A stretch of DNA of 64,000 nt from Pseudomonas benzenivorans (GTDB lineage Bacteria; Pseudomonadota; Gammaproteobacteria; Pseudomonadales; Pseudomonadaceae), in contig NZ_CP073346.1 in assembly GCF_024397895.1 (NCBI RefSeq), forward strand, positions 2,542,001-2,606,000, read 5' to 3'. Position numbers and translations under genes: made by a program. Positions within the stretch are counted from its first letter, which is position 1; every line of letters begins with the position of its first letter. The notes under the pieces are model-generated. The model saw only the letters and a list, made by a program, of their open reading frames with translations, made no database searches and was not told the origin of the DNA. Below are positions 26,063 to 35,415 of the stretch, in pieces.

Positions 26063-26833
26063 ATGGCGCTCAGTGGAAAAACTGCCCTGATAACAGGTTC
26101 GACCAGTGGCATCGGCCTAGGCATTGCCGAAGTGCTAGCCCGCAGTGGTGCCAACGTCATCCTTAACGGTTTCGGCGACTGGCAGGCGGCGGCGGCCCAG
26201 CTGTCCAACTTCGGCGGACGGGTCGGCTATCACGGCGCCGACCTCGGCGACCCAACCCAGATCGAGGCGCTATTCGACTACGCCCGCCGCGATTTCGGCC
26301 GCGTCGATATCCTGGTCAACAACGCCGGGATACAACACGTATCGCCTGTGGAGAACTTTCCGGTTGAGCGCTGGGACTCGATCATCGCGCTCAACCTCTC
26401 GGCGGTGTTTCACTGCACGCGACTGGCTCTACCTGACATGCGCGCGCAGGAGTGGGGGCGCATCATCAACATCGCCTCCGTGCATGGCAGCGTCGGTTCC
26501 ACCGGCAAGGCGGCCTATGTCGCGGCTAAACATGGCGTGCTCGGGTTGACCAAGGTGGTGGCATTGGAAACCGCCCTGAGCAGTATCACCTGCAATGCCA
26601 TCTGCCCCGGCTGGGTGCTCACCCCGCTCGTACAGCAGCAGATCGATGCACGTGTCGCCGCCGGCGAATCACCCGAGCAAGCGCGCACGGCGCTGCTGGC
26701 GGAGAAGCAGCCTTCTCAGGCGTTCGTCACCCCGCAGCAGCTGGGCGAGCTGGCACTGTTTCTCTGCAGCTCGGCCGCAGAGCAGGTACGCGGCGCAACG
26801 TGGAACATCGACGGCGGCTGGCTGGCGCAGTAA
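26063..26833 (+). CDS. bdhA: 3-hydroxybutyrate dehydrogenase (SDR family)
   Basis: 256-residue short-chain dehydrogenase oxidising D-3-hydroxybutyrate to acetoacetate with NAD+. Seen: the cofactor motif TGSTSGIGLGIAEVLA, NNAGIQHVSPVE, catalytic Ser/Tyr/Lys (INIASVHGSVG, AAYVAAKHG) and the family C-terminus ATWNIDGGWLAQ. GGAGG precedes ATG 26063. In P. aeruginosa the homologue is adjacent to the GntP permease, atoE and hbcR; here it is separated from them by insertions. Confidence 0.92.
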   Translation: MALSGKTALITGSTSGIGLGIAEVLARSGANVILNGFGDWQAAAAQLSNFGGRVGYHGADLGDPTQIEALFDYARRDFGRVDILVNNAGIQHVSPVENFPVERWDSIIALNLSAVFHCTRLALPDMRAQEWGRIINIASVHGSVGSTGKAAYVAAKHGVLGLTKVVALETALSSITCNAICPGWVLTPLVQQQIDARVAAGESPEQARTALLAEKQPSQAFVTPQQLGELALFLCSSAAEQVRGATWNIDGGWLAQ

Positions 26834-27250
26834 GGCGGAGCAGCCTACTTGTTTCACCTAAGCCAGGGGCGAGACATTGGCTAAGTTTGCCGCCACCGGA
26901 TCGGCGCCCCCAGGATAGGCGCATCAGTCAGATCATATGGTCCCGCGATGATGGACGAAGAAGTTGTCACACGGCTCGCCGGTCGCCTCAACCGACGTAC
27001 TGATGCCCCCATCTACCAAGCCCAGGGTTTAGAGCTTCGCCAAGTATTTTGCTGCTACCGGAGTATGGCTATGCCAGCCAAGGCCATGCAGAGCCAGAAG
27101 GGTTGCGCTATCTGACACACCACTACAACCACCAGCGCCGGCACATTACCCCGGAAACCAGACGCCAGCGGAAACTGAATCTCTCACCGGGTGAACACCA
27201 AACCAGTGTCCAAACTTTGTTGACCACTACATACCGTGATCACCTCCCTA
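26834..27250. other. Gene-free stretch with a possible transposase scrap
   Basis: No intact gene. On the plus strand at about 27085-27170 the peptide LRYLTHHYNHQRRHITPETR resembles the C-terminal end of an integrase-core transposase (YNHQR-P/H type), without its catalytic part. The assignment is weak. The IS5 element begins at its right edge. Confidence 0.35.
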
Positions 27251-28390
27251 GGGAAACTCTGAAGAAGACTTCCTAGCGTTGGCAAAGTACCCGGATTCCA
27301 CCCGCTGAGCTTGCCGATGAAGAAGATGACCTTCGCCGACGCCGAGTACGTCGGCAACCACAAGCAGGCCCGCAAGGACTTGCTCCTAATCGAGATGGAT
27401 CAGGTTGTGCCGTGGAAAGGATTGATTGCCTCGATCGATCCACATTACCCCAAGGGTGGAGGTGGTCGGGCTGCCTACCCGCTAATGGCAATGGCGCGTG
27501 TGCATTTGATGCAGAACTGGTTCGGCTACATCGACCCGGCGATAGAAGAAACGTTGTACGAGATCACAATCGTCGACTTCCGTAGCCTGCAGGAAGAACA
27601 CGAACTGACGATTGGGATACTGGCGGTGATCAATGGCTATCTCAGTGACCGCAGCCTGTCGCTGCGCCAGGGCGCCATCGTCGATGCAACGCCGATCAGC
27701 GCGCCCAACTCGATCAGGAACAAAGACGGCAAGCGCGACCCGGACATGCACCAGACAAAGAAGGGCAACCAGTATTACTTCGGCTTGAAACCGCATATGG
27801 ACGTGGACGACGAATCGGGTTTGGTGCATAGCGTGGTGGGCACAGCAGCCAACGTCGCAGACGTTACTCAGGTCGACAAGTTGTTGCATGGTTCGGAGAA
27901 CGTGGTCTGTGCTGATACCGGTTATATCGGTATTGAAAAGCGCCCGGAGCATGGCGGGCGCAAGGCTATCTGGCAGATGGCGGCACGCCGCTGCACCTAT
28001 AAAAAACTTGCCAAGAACAGCGCGCTATACGTAGCCAGGCACAAGATCGAGAAAGCCAAGGCCCTGGTGCGAGTCCAAGCCGAGCCCCCGTTACTGGTGA
28101 TCAGGCGTCAGTTCGGTTATGTGAAGAGACACTCCCGTGGCCTGGCCCAAAATAACGCGCAACTAGTAACACTGTTTGCGCTGTCGAACCTATGGGTGGC
28201 ACGCCGACATTCGCTGACGAATGCAGGAGACGTGCGTCTGTAGTATGGAAAATGGCCAATGCGAAGTGCTCGCGTCGGCTAAAAAAGCAGAAACAAGCGG
28301 ACGGCCTGATCGTTTTTGGTTGAATCGTCGCTTTCAACATCGGCAGAGACTTAAGTCAGACAAGAATACATGACTACTTCAGACCATCCC
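27251..28390 (+). mobile_element. IS5-family insertion sequence
   Basis: The left end gggaaactctgaagaagact and the right end, read on the other strand, gggatggtctgaagtagtca form imperfect terminal inverted repeats about 1,140 bases apart, enclosing one transposase gene. No clear short target duplication is visible. The right-end match, with its internal cttcagacc, supports the boundary to within a few bases. Confidence 0.7.
27317..28243 (+). CDS. IS5-family transposase with an internal in-frame deletion
   Basis: 308 residues. Seen: FADAEYVGNHKQARKDLLL, EMDQVVPWKGLIA, MARVHLMQNWFGYIDPAIEE, catalytic Asp regions IVDATPI and ADTGYIG, NQYYFGLKPHMDVD and KRQ-type FGYVKRHSRGLA. Family members usually read ...LYEVTILRQFAGLDLDRIPDE... 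before NFRRLLE; here LYEITI runs straight into VDFRSLQEEHE, so roughly 18 residues are lost without a frameshift. This may inactivate it. ATG 27317 is used. Confidence 0.85.
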   Translation: MKKMTFADAEYVGNHKQARKDLLLIEMDQVVPWKGLIASIDPHYPKGGGGRAAYPLMAMARVHLMQNWFGYIDPAIEETLYEITIVDFRSLQEEHELTIGILAVINGYLSDRSLSLRQGAIVDATPISAPNSIRNKDGKRDPDMHQTKKGNQYYFGLKPHMDVDDESGLVHSVVGTAANVADVTQVDKLLHGSENVVCADTGYIGIEKRPEHGGRKAIWQMAARRCTYKKLAKNSALYVARHKIEKAKALVRVQAEPPLLVIRRQFGYVKRHSRGLAQNNAQLVTLFALSNLWVARRHSLTNAGDVRL

Positions 28391-28530
28391 AATACAACAA
28401 GCTGCATACCCTCGTGCCATAACCCAAGAATGCGTCGTAGAGTCACCCGGCAAGACCTGAAATTTCATCCCTCTTAAAAACGTCCGCTGAAGTCTGGTAG
28501 AGCCCGTCCTGCTTACATAAGGAAATCACC

Positions 28531-30210
28531 GTGATATTAAGCCTACACCGCAAGATCATCCTCCTCGCCATCATCCCTAGCCTATTGCTGGCTGCGGTGA
28601 TCAGTTGTATCACTTGGGTTGTTCTGCAAAAACTGGCAGCCCAAGAAGTTGAGCAGACTCGAGCATTGCTTCTGGATGAGCGGAAACTGTCACTAAAGAA
28701 CTACCAGCAGATTGGCGAGGCGGCCATCAAACCGATTTACGAGGCATCCGCGCCGGGAGACATGGAGGCCCGTGATCGTGCGCTCAAAGTCCTGAGGAAT
28801 TTGCAGTACGACAAGGCAAGTTACTTCTTCGGGTACAACTCGCAATACGTGCGCGTGTTTTGGGCCGACAAGGACGCGGATATTGGCAAGAACTTCGCCG
28901 ATGCCAAGGATGCCAATGGCGTCTACGTGATCCGCGGCCTGGTGGACAAGGCAAAAGATGGCACGCATTTCTTCCGCTACGACTGGCCGACCCCTGGCAG
29001 CGACAAACCAATTCCGAAATTGGGTTACACCTCGTATTTAGAAAAGTGGGACTTGGCGTTCGGCACTCAAGTAAACTTGGATGACATCGATAATCAGATT
29101 ATGGCTATCGAGCAACTGACCCAAAGCCGCATTGGATCTTCAGCCACATTGATCGTGACGATTGTCGCGGTGTTCCTGATAGTTGTTGCACTGGTTGGCG
29201 TGTTCATTGGCAATGGACTGGTCAAGCCGGTGCTAGTGATCAAGCAGAACCTCGACGACATCGCTGCAGGTGACGGTGACCTGACCCGTCGCCTGCCGGA
29301 AAACGGCAATGACGAACTAGGTGCTCTGGCTCGATCCTTCAATCAGTTCGTAGAGAAGATTCACGGACTGGTGCGGCAAATAGCCGAAATGACCGGCCAG
29401 TTGAACAGCCTGGTGGGCGATATGTCGTCCCAAGCCCAGCGTTCGGAACAGGCCATGGGCCACCAGCGGCAGGAAACAGATCAGGTCGCGACCGCCATTC
29501 ATGAGATGTCTTCGGCGGCGCATCAGGTATCAATCAGCGCCCAGAGTGCTTCCCAGGCTGCTCGCAAAACCAGCGATGTGGGGCTGGAGGCCAAGTCAGT
29601 AGTTAACAAAAGCATCGGCAGCATTCACGTGTTGATCGGCGAAATTGGCGAGAGCAGTTCGTCGCTCGATCATCTGCGTCGGGACGTGCAATCCATCGCA
29701 ACAGTGGTCGATGTAATTCGTTCAGTCGCCGAGCAGACCAACTTGCTAGCCCTCAACGCCGCGATTGAAGCGGCGCGCGCTGGCGATGCTGGACGTGGTT
29801 TCGCAGTGGTCGCCGACGAAGTGCGTGCCCTGGCCAGCCGTACCCAGCAAAGTACTCAGGAAATCCACGACATGATCAGCTCGTTGCAGCGCGGCGCAAA
29901 GGAAGCAGTGGTCGCCATGAGCCGCTCCAGCGACACCGGCAAGACCACCGGCGAGCTGGCCAACGAGGCAGGGAAGTCGCTCGATGCAATTGCTCAATTG
30001 ATCGAAACCATCAGCGACATGAACGCCCAGATTGCCAGCGCATCAGAAGAACAAACCGCCGTCGCGGAAGAAATCAGCCGCAGCATGACTCAGATCGCCC
30101 ATTCCGCTGACATCGTCGCCGACGACGCCCAAAACGGCGCCCAGACCGCACGCAGCCTGACCGATCTGGGTGATCGACTTGGTGGACTGGTGAAGCAGTT
30201 CAGAATTTAA
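28531..30210 (+). CDS. Methyl-accepting chemotaxis protein with periplasmic Cache domain
   Basis: 559 residues: TM1 (about 8-31), periplasmic sCache-like sensor (about 35-195, with YDKASYFFGYN and GYTSYLEKWDLAFGTQV), TM2 (about 200-225), HAMP (about 226-280) and the MCP signalling domain with the hairpin-tip motif EQTNLLALNAAIEAARAGD and GRGFAVVADEVRALA. GTG 28531 follows AAGGA. Cache_2 chemoreceptors bind small organic acids. It sits between the IS5 copy and IS256/IS110 scraps, suggesting insertion of this whole block between bdhA and atoE. Confidence 0.92.
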   Translation: MILSLHRKIILLAIIPSLLLAAVISCITWVVLQKLAAQEVEQTRALLLDERKLSLKNYQQIGEAAIKPIYEASAPGDMEARDRALKVLRNLQYDKASYFFGYNSQYVRVFWADKDADIGKNFADAKDANGVYVIRGLVDKAKDGTHFFRYDWPTPGSDKPIPKLGYTSYLEKWDLAFGTQVNLDDIDNQIMAIEQLTQSRIGSSATLIVTIVAVFLIVVALVGVFIGNGLVKPVLVIKQNLDDIAAGDGDLTRRLPENGNDELGALARSFNQFVEKIHGLVRQIAEMTGQLNSLVGDMSSQAQRSEQAMGHQRQETDQVATAIHEMSSAAHQVSISAQSASQAARKTSDVGLEAKSVVNKSIGSIHVLIGEIGESSSSLDHLRRDVQSIATVVDVIRSVAEQTNLLALNAAIEAARAGDAGRGFAVVADEVRALASRTQQSTQEIHDMISSLQRGAKEAVVAMSRSSDTGKTTGELANEAGKSLDAIAQLIETISDMNAQIASASEEQTAVAEEISRSMTQIAHSADIVADDAQNGAQTARSLTDLGDRLGGLVKQFRI

Positions 30211-30284
30211 GCACACTTATTATGAGCGCCTCCCGGAGCTCAACAGGTAGCGATGTTGGCGTAATGGTAGGAGCAGTCTTGTAT

Positions 30285-30305
30285 CCGGCCTGTTGTGCAG
30301 GCCGG
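30285..30305 (+). terminator. Hairpin downstream of the chemoreceptor gene
   Basis: CCGGCCTG-TTGTG-CAGGCCGG is a perfect 8-bp stem 75 bases after the stop. It lacks a T-run, so termination is unproven. Confidence 0.5.
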
Positions 30306-30524
30306 AAACCTACTGCCCCGACGGAATTCGCCAGCGAGGTCCTGATCTGATAATCGAGCTGAAGGCTGGGCCCTTGGCTCATATTCCCTACTAGGTTTAC
30401 CTCGTCACGGTCTGACCCATTTTGTCATCATGTGCTTGTCGCCTGCGCTCCTTGCGCTCTGTAGATTGCTATTTTCAATGCCCTTGGAATGCATGCCGTA
30501 AAGGGTTCGGCCCGATATGGCAGG
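30306..30524. other. Intergenic stretch without recognised genes
   Basis: No open frame or motif I can support. It precedes the IS110 scrap and may include IS-end DNA. Confidence 0.4.
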
Positions 30525-30628
30525 TCACTGGCTAGCTAGCACGGCCCAAAGGGCTCTGGCGAGGTTGTTTGCCGCCGCGGCGACTGCCACGTTGTAAGGC
30601 CGCCTGGACAACACGCTTTCAAGCCGCT
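30525..30628 (-). pseudogene. C-terminal scrap of an IS110-family transposase
   Basis: Read on the minus strand, one frame gives RLESVLSRRPYNVAVAAAAN and ends LARALWAVLASQ-stop (30525-30527). The pattern (R-x-P-x-N-V-A-x-A-A-N-x-A-R-x-x-W-A) matches the end of IS110 transposases. The catalytic body is absent. Confidence 0.5.
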
Positions 30629-30664
30629 CTGACCGATGCCTTCTATTGAGTATCGAGCGAGCGC

Positions 30665-30943
30665 GGTGCCGTACCGATCGCGCGGCACATCGATAGGTAG
30701 ATCGTCGAACTCGCCCTTGAGCTTCGTACGACTGAAACCTTTACGGGTATTGCCGGCAGGGTTGTTAACCGACTGATGTTTGTCGTGCCCCGAGTGATGG
30801 GCCAGCTCTGCATCCAGTCCGCGTTCGACCAACTTCCTGGTCAATTGCTTGAGGATGCCGTCGAGACCGAAAAGGTCTTCAGGGCTCTGATAGTTGCTGA
30901 GAAGCTGACCTAGCAACTCATCGGTGATGGCATGTTTCGTTTT
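30665..30943 (-). pseudogene. N-terminal scrap of an IS256-family (mutator) transposase
   Basis: Minus-strand frame contains TDELLGQLLSNYQSPEDLFG, GILKQLTRKLVERGLDAELA, the HxGHDKH block and KLKGEFDDLPIDVPRDRYGT, the conserved start of IS256 transposases. The gene stops matching at about 30665 and no ATG is in frame near the N-terminus, so only the first quarter remains. The junction with the IS110 scrap lies at about 30630-30665. Confidence 0.7.
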
Positions 30944-30948
30944 TGCTC

Positions 30949-31100
30949 AGGGTGCCAGCCGGCCCGCGCACTGTTCGATGCACAGGCGCAGGCTATGTAT
31001 GGCTCGACTACATCTGTTGCCTGAATGAAAGAAGGCCCTGGAAAAGCAGCCCTAAAACAGGCTCAACCATTGGCATTAGCCTAGGCATTGCCGAAGTGCT
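30949..31100 (+). pseudogene. Decayed duplicate of the bdhA promoter region and first codons
   Basis: Aligns along its length with 25973-26136: the agggtgcc..ggcccgcgcac block, the mutated hairpin, gaaggccct, ggaaaa..gccct and the exact stretch cctaggcattgccgaagtgct. The start codon region is deleted and there are many substitutions. It lies in direct orientation to bdhA, about 5 kb away, ending just before the atoE stop. It is a non-functional fragment of another bdhA copy. Confidence 0.75.
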
Positions 31101-31128
31101 TGTAGGCCAAGTACTTCGGCTGCGCCAA

Positions 31129-32472
31129 TTAGCCGAGGAAGTAGAACGCGCCGCAGATCACCGCGCCCGAATACAGCAGCACGATCAGGCAGTAGCCCAT
31201 GATGTCGCGTGCGCCGAGACCGGCGATGCCGAGCAGCGGCAGGGCCCAGAACGGCTGGATCATGTTGGTCCAGGCGTCGCCCCAGGCAATCGCCATGGCG
31301 GTTACGGTGGGCGATACGCCCAAAGCCTGGGCCGCCGGCAGCATGATCGGGCCCTGTACCGCCCACTGGCCACCGCCGGAGGGGACAAACACATTGACCA
31401 CGCCGGCGCTGAGGAAAGCCAGCAGCGGGAAGGTGTCAGCCGAAGACCAGGAAATGAAGGTCTCGGTGATTTGCCGGCCGAGGGAGATGCCGTCGGCGTT
31501 GGCGCCCATCATCATGCCCATGATTCCGGCGTAGAAGGGGAACAGCAGGACGATGCCACCTATGCCGCGCACGCTCTCGTCCACCGCGCGCATGTAACGC
31601 TCGGGAGTTCCATGTAGGAGCAGGCCGCAGAACAGGAAGAGGGCGATAACCACGTCGAGGCCAAGCACCAGACCCTTGCTGCTGAAGTGGTTGAACAGGT
31701 AGATCGCCGCCATCGCCACCAGCGCCAGGCCGAGGATGCGGCTGTCGTCCAGGCGCTGCGCCGGGGTTTCGCGGGCCGGCCGTTCGGCATGGGACTCCAC
31801 CAGCTTGGCCGGGTCGGCCACCTTGGCGCCCTGGCGCGGGTGCATGGCACGGTTGAGCAGCGGCAGGCCAATCACCAGCAGCACGACGATGGTCAGGTTC
31901 TGCGCGCTGAACAGGGTTTCGGTGATGCTCACCGGAGCGCTCAGCACGCCGGCGGTGATGCGTGCCAGGTCCGCGCCGCCAGTGGCCAGCGACAGCGGGA
32001 TGGAGCCAGCCAGGCCGCCGTGCCAGACGAGAAAGCCGGAGTAGGCCGAGGCCACCAGCAGCGGGTAGTCCACGCCCTCGACCTGGCGTGCCAGGGCACG
32101 GGCGAACACCGCGCCGATCACCAGGCCGAAGCCCCAGTTGATCCAGCAGCCGACCAGGGCCACCAGGGTGACCAGCAAGATCGCCTGGCCTGGCGTGCGG
32201 GCCAGACCGGCCAGGCGGTCGAGCTGACGGTTGACGATGGGCGCGCTGGCCAGGGCATGGCCGGTGACGAAGACCAACGCCATCTGCATGGCGAAGCCGA
32301 GCAGGGTCCAGAAGCCACTGCTCCAGTGCTGCACCATGGCCGGTAGCGTCTGCTCGGTGGAGAAGATGCCGGCGATCAGCACGGCCAGAGTCAGCAGTGC
32401 GGAGAACACGAAGGGTGAAGGCAGGTAGCGCTGTACCAGGTTCACGCTCAGGTGGGTGAGGGTGTTGAACAT
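31129..32472 (-). CDS. atoE: AtoE-type short-chain fatty acid transporter
   Basis: 447 residues with ten or more hydrophobic segments. Seen: TLLGFAMQMALVFVTGHALA, GCWINWGFGLVIGAVFAR, WHGGLAGSIPLSLATGG, FVPSGGGQWAVQGPIM and AIAWGDAWTNMIQPFWALPL, hallmarks of the AtoE family. It imports acetoacetate/short-chain fatty acids. The ATG follows GAAAGAGAC. It is downstream of atoB and dhcAB on the same strand but behind terminators, so separate transcription is possible. The leader has ATAAGAAAGAG, faintly Crc-like. Confidence 0.9.
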   Translation of the reverse strand: MFNTLTHLSVNLVQRYLPSPFVFSALLTLAVLIAGIFSTEQTLPAMVQHWSSGFWTLLGFAMQMALVFVTGHALASAPIVNRQLDRLAGLARTPGQAILLVTLVALVGCWINWGFGLVIGAVFARALARQVEGVDYPLLVASAYSGFLVWHGGLAGSIPLSLATGGADLARITAGVLSAPVSITETLFSAQNLTIVVLLVIGLPLLNRAMHPRQGAKVADPAKLVESHAERPARETPAQRLDDSRILGLALVAMAAIYLFNHFSSKGLVLGLDVVIALFLFCGLLLHGTPERYMRAVDESVRGIGGIVLLFPFYAGIMGMMMGANADGISLGRQITETFISWSSADTFPLLAFLSAGVVNVFVPSGGGQWAVQGPIMLPAAQALGVSPTVTAMAIAWGDAWTNMIQPFWALPLLGIAGLGARDIMGYCLIVLLYSGAVICGAFYFLG

Positions 32473-32552
32473 GAATGAAGTCTCTTTCTTATGGTTGTGA
32501 GTTGGGCTTGCGACCAGCTATCCGAGGTTGCCTGAGCCTCGGCTGATATGAC

Positions 32553-32574
32553 AAAGCCCGGTACGAGGCCGGGC
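32553..32574 (-). terminator. Intrinsic terminator after atoB
   Basis: Read on the minus strand: GCCCGG-CCTCGTA-CCGGGC then TTTGT. It lies in the 122-base gap between the atoB stop and the atoE start; a second short hairpin (CCGAGG/CCTCGG, 32522-32542) follows. Confidence 0.65.
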
Positions 32575-32594
32575 CAGTCGTTTCTCGCGTGTGC

Positions 32595-33773
32595 TCAGCG
32601 CTCGATGGCCAACGCCACGCCCTGGCCGCCACCTATACACAGGGTGGCCAGGCCCTTCCTGGCATCGCGCTTGATCATCTCGTGCAGCAGGGTCACCAGC
32701 ACACGGCAGCCGGAGGCGCCAATGGGGTGACCGAGGGCGATTGCGCCACCGTTGACGTTGACCTTGGCTGCATCCCAGCCGAGTTCCTTGCCGACCGACA
32801 ACGCCTGGGCGGCAAAGGCCTCGTTGGCTTCGATCAGATCCAGGTCGTCCAGTTGCCAGCCGGCCTTCTGCAGACAGCGGCGAGTGGCGGAAACCGGACC
32901 GATTCCCATGAATGCCGGATCGACGCCGGCATTGGCGTAGCCGGCGATGCGCGCCAGTACCGGCAGGCTCAGGGCCCTGGCTTTCTCGGCACTCATCAGC
33001 AGCACGGCGGCGGCGCCGTCGTTGAGGCTGGAGGCGTTGCCGGCGGTGACACTGCCATCCTTCTTGAAAGCTGGCTTGAGCTTGGCCAGCGACTCGGCGG
33101 TGGTGACGGCTCTGGCCTGTTCGTCGGTGGCGAAGCTGACCGCCTCGCCCTTGCGCGAAGGAATCAGGATCGGAGTGATCTCGTCGCTGAAGCGCCCGGA
33201 CTCGATGGCGGCCGCGGCCTTGCGCTGCGATGCGGCGGCGAAGGCGTCCTGCTCCTCGCGGCTGATGCCGTACTTGTCCACCAGATTCTCGGCGGTGATG
33301 CCCATGTGGTAGTCATTGAAGGCATCCCACAGGCCATCCTGGAGCATGCTGTCGACCAGCTTGCCGTGGCCCATGCGCAGGCCGGTACGGGCGGCAGGCA
33401 TGACGTAGGGCGCCAGGCTCATGTTCTCCATGCCGCCGGCGATAATCACCTCGGCGTCGCCGCAGCGGATTGCCTGGGCGCCGAGGTGCAGGGCCTTGAG
33501 TCCGGAGCCGCAGACCTTGTTCAGGGTCAGCGCCGGCACGGCGTTGGGCAGGCCGGCACGGATCGCCGCCTGGCGCGCCGTGTTCTGTCCTGCGCCGGCG
33601 GTGAGCACATGACCGAGGATCACCTCATCCACTTCGCTGCCGGCCAGGCCGCTTTGCTCCAGCAGGCGCTTGATCACGGCAGCACCCAGTTCGACGGCGG
33701 GCACGCTGGCCAGGGAGCCCAGGAAGCTGCCGATGGCGGTGCGGGTTGCGGCGACTATGACGACTTCGTGCAT
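32595..33773 (-). CDS. atoB: Acetyl-CoA C-acetyltransferase (acetoacetyl-CoA thiolase)
   Basis: 392 residues. Seen: [20 protein letters not shown], the nucleophilic Cys in [19 protein letters not shown], the [12 protein letters not shown] block, [20 protein letters not shown] and catalytic [10 protein letters not shown]. It splits acetoacetyl-CoA to two acetyl-CoA. ATG 33773 with CAGGAGA upstream; a longer in-frame start at 33866 would add a non-homologous extension. Confidence 0.93.
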   Translation of the reverse strand: MHEVVIVAATRTAIGSFLGSLASVPAVELGAAVIKRLLEQSGLAGSEVDEVILGHVLTAGAGQNTARQAAIRAGLPNAVPALTLNKVCGSGLKALHLGAQAIRCGDAEVIIAGGMENMSLAPYVMPAARTGLRMGHGKLVDSMLQDGLWDAFNDYHMGITAENLVDKYGISREEQDAFAAASQRKAAAAIESGRFSDEITPILIPSRKGEAVSFATDEQARAVTTAESLAKLKPAFKKDGSVTAGNASSLNDGAAAVLLMSAEKARALSLPVLARIAGYANAGVDPAFMGIGPVSATRRCLQKAGWQLDDLDLIEANEAFAAQALSVGKELGWDAAKVNVNGGAIALGHPIGASGCRVLVTLLHEMIKRDARKGLATLCIGGGQGVALAIER

Positions 33774-33897
33774 CTTTGATTCTCCTGGGCGGCTGGATGA
33801 ACCGCGTAGAGGTCGTTGGCGTTGAACGGGTCGAAGCCCGACATTCCAGCTGCGAAAAACGAGCATGGGTATCGCTGCGCGATAGCCATCCAGCGAT

Positions 33898-33947
33898 CAA
33901 AAGACCGCCCCGAAAGCGGCCATGCGTGGTGGCTGCGGTCGGGGCGG
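33898..33947 (-). terminator. Intrinsic terminator between dhcB and atoB
   Basis: Minus-strand CCGCCCCGA (33939-33947) pairs with TCGGGGCGG (33905-33913), the loop region also pairing in part (GCAGCC/GGCCGC), followed by TCTTTTG. It is directly downstream of dhcB, so atoB should be partly uncoupled from dhcAB. The rest of the 182-base gap (33774-33955) has no gene. Confidence 0.75.
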
Positions 33948-33955
33948 CAGAACAA

Positions 33956-34612
33956 TCAGAAGCGCATTTCGACCACATCGTCCGGGACGATCAGGGGGCC
34001 GGCGGTTTTCTCGGCAATCTCGGCAATGCTCACGCCCGGAGCAGTCTCGCGGAGGACAAAGGTGCCATCCTTGATTTCCAGGTAGGCCAGGTCGGTGAGC
34101 ACCTTGCGGATGCAGCCGGCCCCCGTCAGCGGTAGGGAACAGCGCTCCAGCAGCTTGGACTCGCCGTCCTTGGAGGCATGGGTCATGGTGACGATGATGT
34201 TATCGGCACCGGCCACCAGGTCCATGGCGCCACCCATGCCCTTGACCAGTTTGCCGGGGATCATCCAGGAGGCGATGTTGCCCTGCACGTCCACCTCGAA
34301 GGCGCCGAGCACAGTCAGGTCCACGTGGCCGCCACGAATCATGGCGAAGGACTCGGCGGAGGAGAAGATCGACGCGCCCTGGACGGCGGTGACGGTCTGC
34401 TTGCCGGCATTGATCAGGTCGGCGTCCACTTCGTCCTCGGTGGGAAAGGCGCCCATGCCCAGCAGGCCGTTCTCCGATTGCAGCATCACCTGCATGCCTT
34501 CGGGGACGTAGTTGGCTACCAACGTGGGGATGCCGATCCCCAGATTCACGTAGTAGCCATCCTTGAGTTCGCGGGCCACGCGCTGGGCCATCTGTTCGCG
34601 GGTCAGTGCCAT
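33956..34612 (-). CDS. dhcB: 3-oxoacid/dehydrocarnitine CoA-transferase subunit B
   Basis: 218 residues of CoA-transferase family I, beta subunit. Seen: GYYVNLGIGIPTLVANYVPE, the catalytic Glu in QSENGLLGMG, GGHVDLTVLGAFEVDVQGN and MIPGKLVKGMGGAMDLV. Transfers CoA from succinyl-CoA or acetyl-CoA to acetoacetate or dehydrocarnitine with subunit A. It is 30 bases downstream of dhcA. Confidence 0.88.
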   Translation of the reverse strand: MALTREQMAQRVARELKDGYYVNLGIGIPTLVANYVPEGMQVMLQSENGLLGMGAFPTEDEVDADLINAGKQTVTAVQGASIFSSAESFAMIRGGHVDLTVLGAFEVDVQGNIASWMIPGKLVKGMGGAMDLVAGADNIIVTMTHASKDGESKLLERCSLPLTGAGCIRKVLTDLAYLEIKDGTFVLRETAPGVSIAEIAEKTAGPLIVPDDVVEMRF

Positions 34613-34642
34613 ATCGGTTTCCTCGGATTCTTCTTGTGCTGA

Positions 34643-35341
34643 TCAGGAGCGGACGGTGCGTTTCTCAATCCGCTTTTCAAAGGTTCCGCAGATGATGCGA
34701 TCCACGTAGATGCCAGGGGTATGGATGTGCGCCGGGTCCAGTTCACCGGGCTCGACGATCTCTTCGACTTCCACCACGGTGATGCGGCCGGCGGTGGCCA
34801 CCACCGGGTTGAAATTCTGCGCAGTGTGGCGGTAGATCACATTGCCGAAATGGTCCGCCTTCCAGCCCTTGACGATGGCAAAGTCGCCGGTGATTGCCCG
34901 CTCAAGAATGTAATGGCGACCGTCGATATCACGGGTTTCCTTGCCTTCGGCCACCGGGGTGCCATAACCCGTCGCGGCGAAGAATGCCGGGATGCCGGCG
35001 CCGCCAGCACGCAGGCGTTCGGCCAAGGTGCCCTGGGGCGTGAGTTCCACTTCCAGCTCGCCAGACAGCAGCTGTTTCTCGAACAGCCCGTTCTCGCCGA
35101 CGTAGGAGGCAATCATCTTGCGAATCTGGCGGTCTTCCAGGAGCACGCCGAGGCCGAAACCATCTACGCCACAGTTGTTGGAAACCACGGTCAGGCCCTT
35201 GGCGCTACGACGGCGGATCTCGGCGATCAGATTTTCCGGGATGCCACAGAGGCCGAAGCCCCCTGCCAGGATGGTCATGTCGTCGGTCAGCCCGACCAGG
35301 GCCTCTTCGTAGGAACCTACGCGCTTGTCGAGTCCGCTCAC
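34643..35341 (-). CDS. dhcA: 3-oxoacid/dehydrocarnitine CoA-transferase subunit A
   Basis: 232 residues, alpha subunit. Seen: [75 protein letters not shown] and [15 protein letters not shown] 35341 is the start, with AAGAGG eight bases upstream in an A-rich leader. First gene of the dhcA-dhcB-atoB-atoE series, divergent from a LysR gene. ScoA/AtoD are alternative names for the same fold. Confidence 0.88.
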   Translation of the reverse strand: MSGLDKRVGSYEEALVGLTDDMTILAGGFGLCGIPENLIAEIRRRSAKGLTVVSNNCGVDGFGLGVLLEDRQIRKMIASYVGENGLFEKQLLSGELEVELTPQGTLAERLRAGGAGIPAFFAATGYGTPVAEGKETRDIDGRHYILERAITGDFAIVKGWKADHFGNVIYRHTAQNFNPVVATAGRITVVEVEEIVEPGELDPAHIHTPGIYVDRIICGTFEKRIEKRTVRS

Positions 35342-35349
35342 GCTTTGCG

Positions 35350-35366
35350 CCTCTTGTCGTTATTGG
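35350..35366 (-). promoter_or_regulatory. Crc/Hfq-type A-rich leader motif before dhcA
   Basis: On the minus strand CCAATAACGACAAGAGG covers the ribosome site of dhcA; it closely resembles the oprD leader CAATAACTACAAGAGG. It suggests catabolite repression of acetoacetate use. Confidence 0.5.
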
Positions 35367-35415
35367 AGAGCGGCGGGATGCCGCTGATGAGTGAGGCAGA
35401 TCTTCTCGCCCGAAT

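Noticed and set aside
27085..27170. Full IS3-type transposase
   Set aside because: Only a short C-terminal-like peptide is visible, with no catalytic core or inverted repeats.
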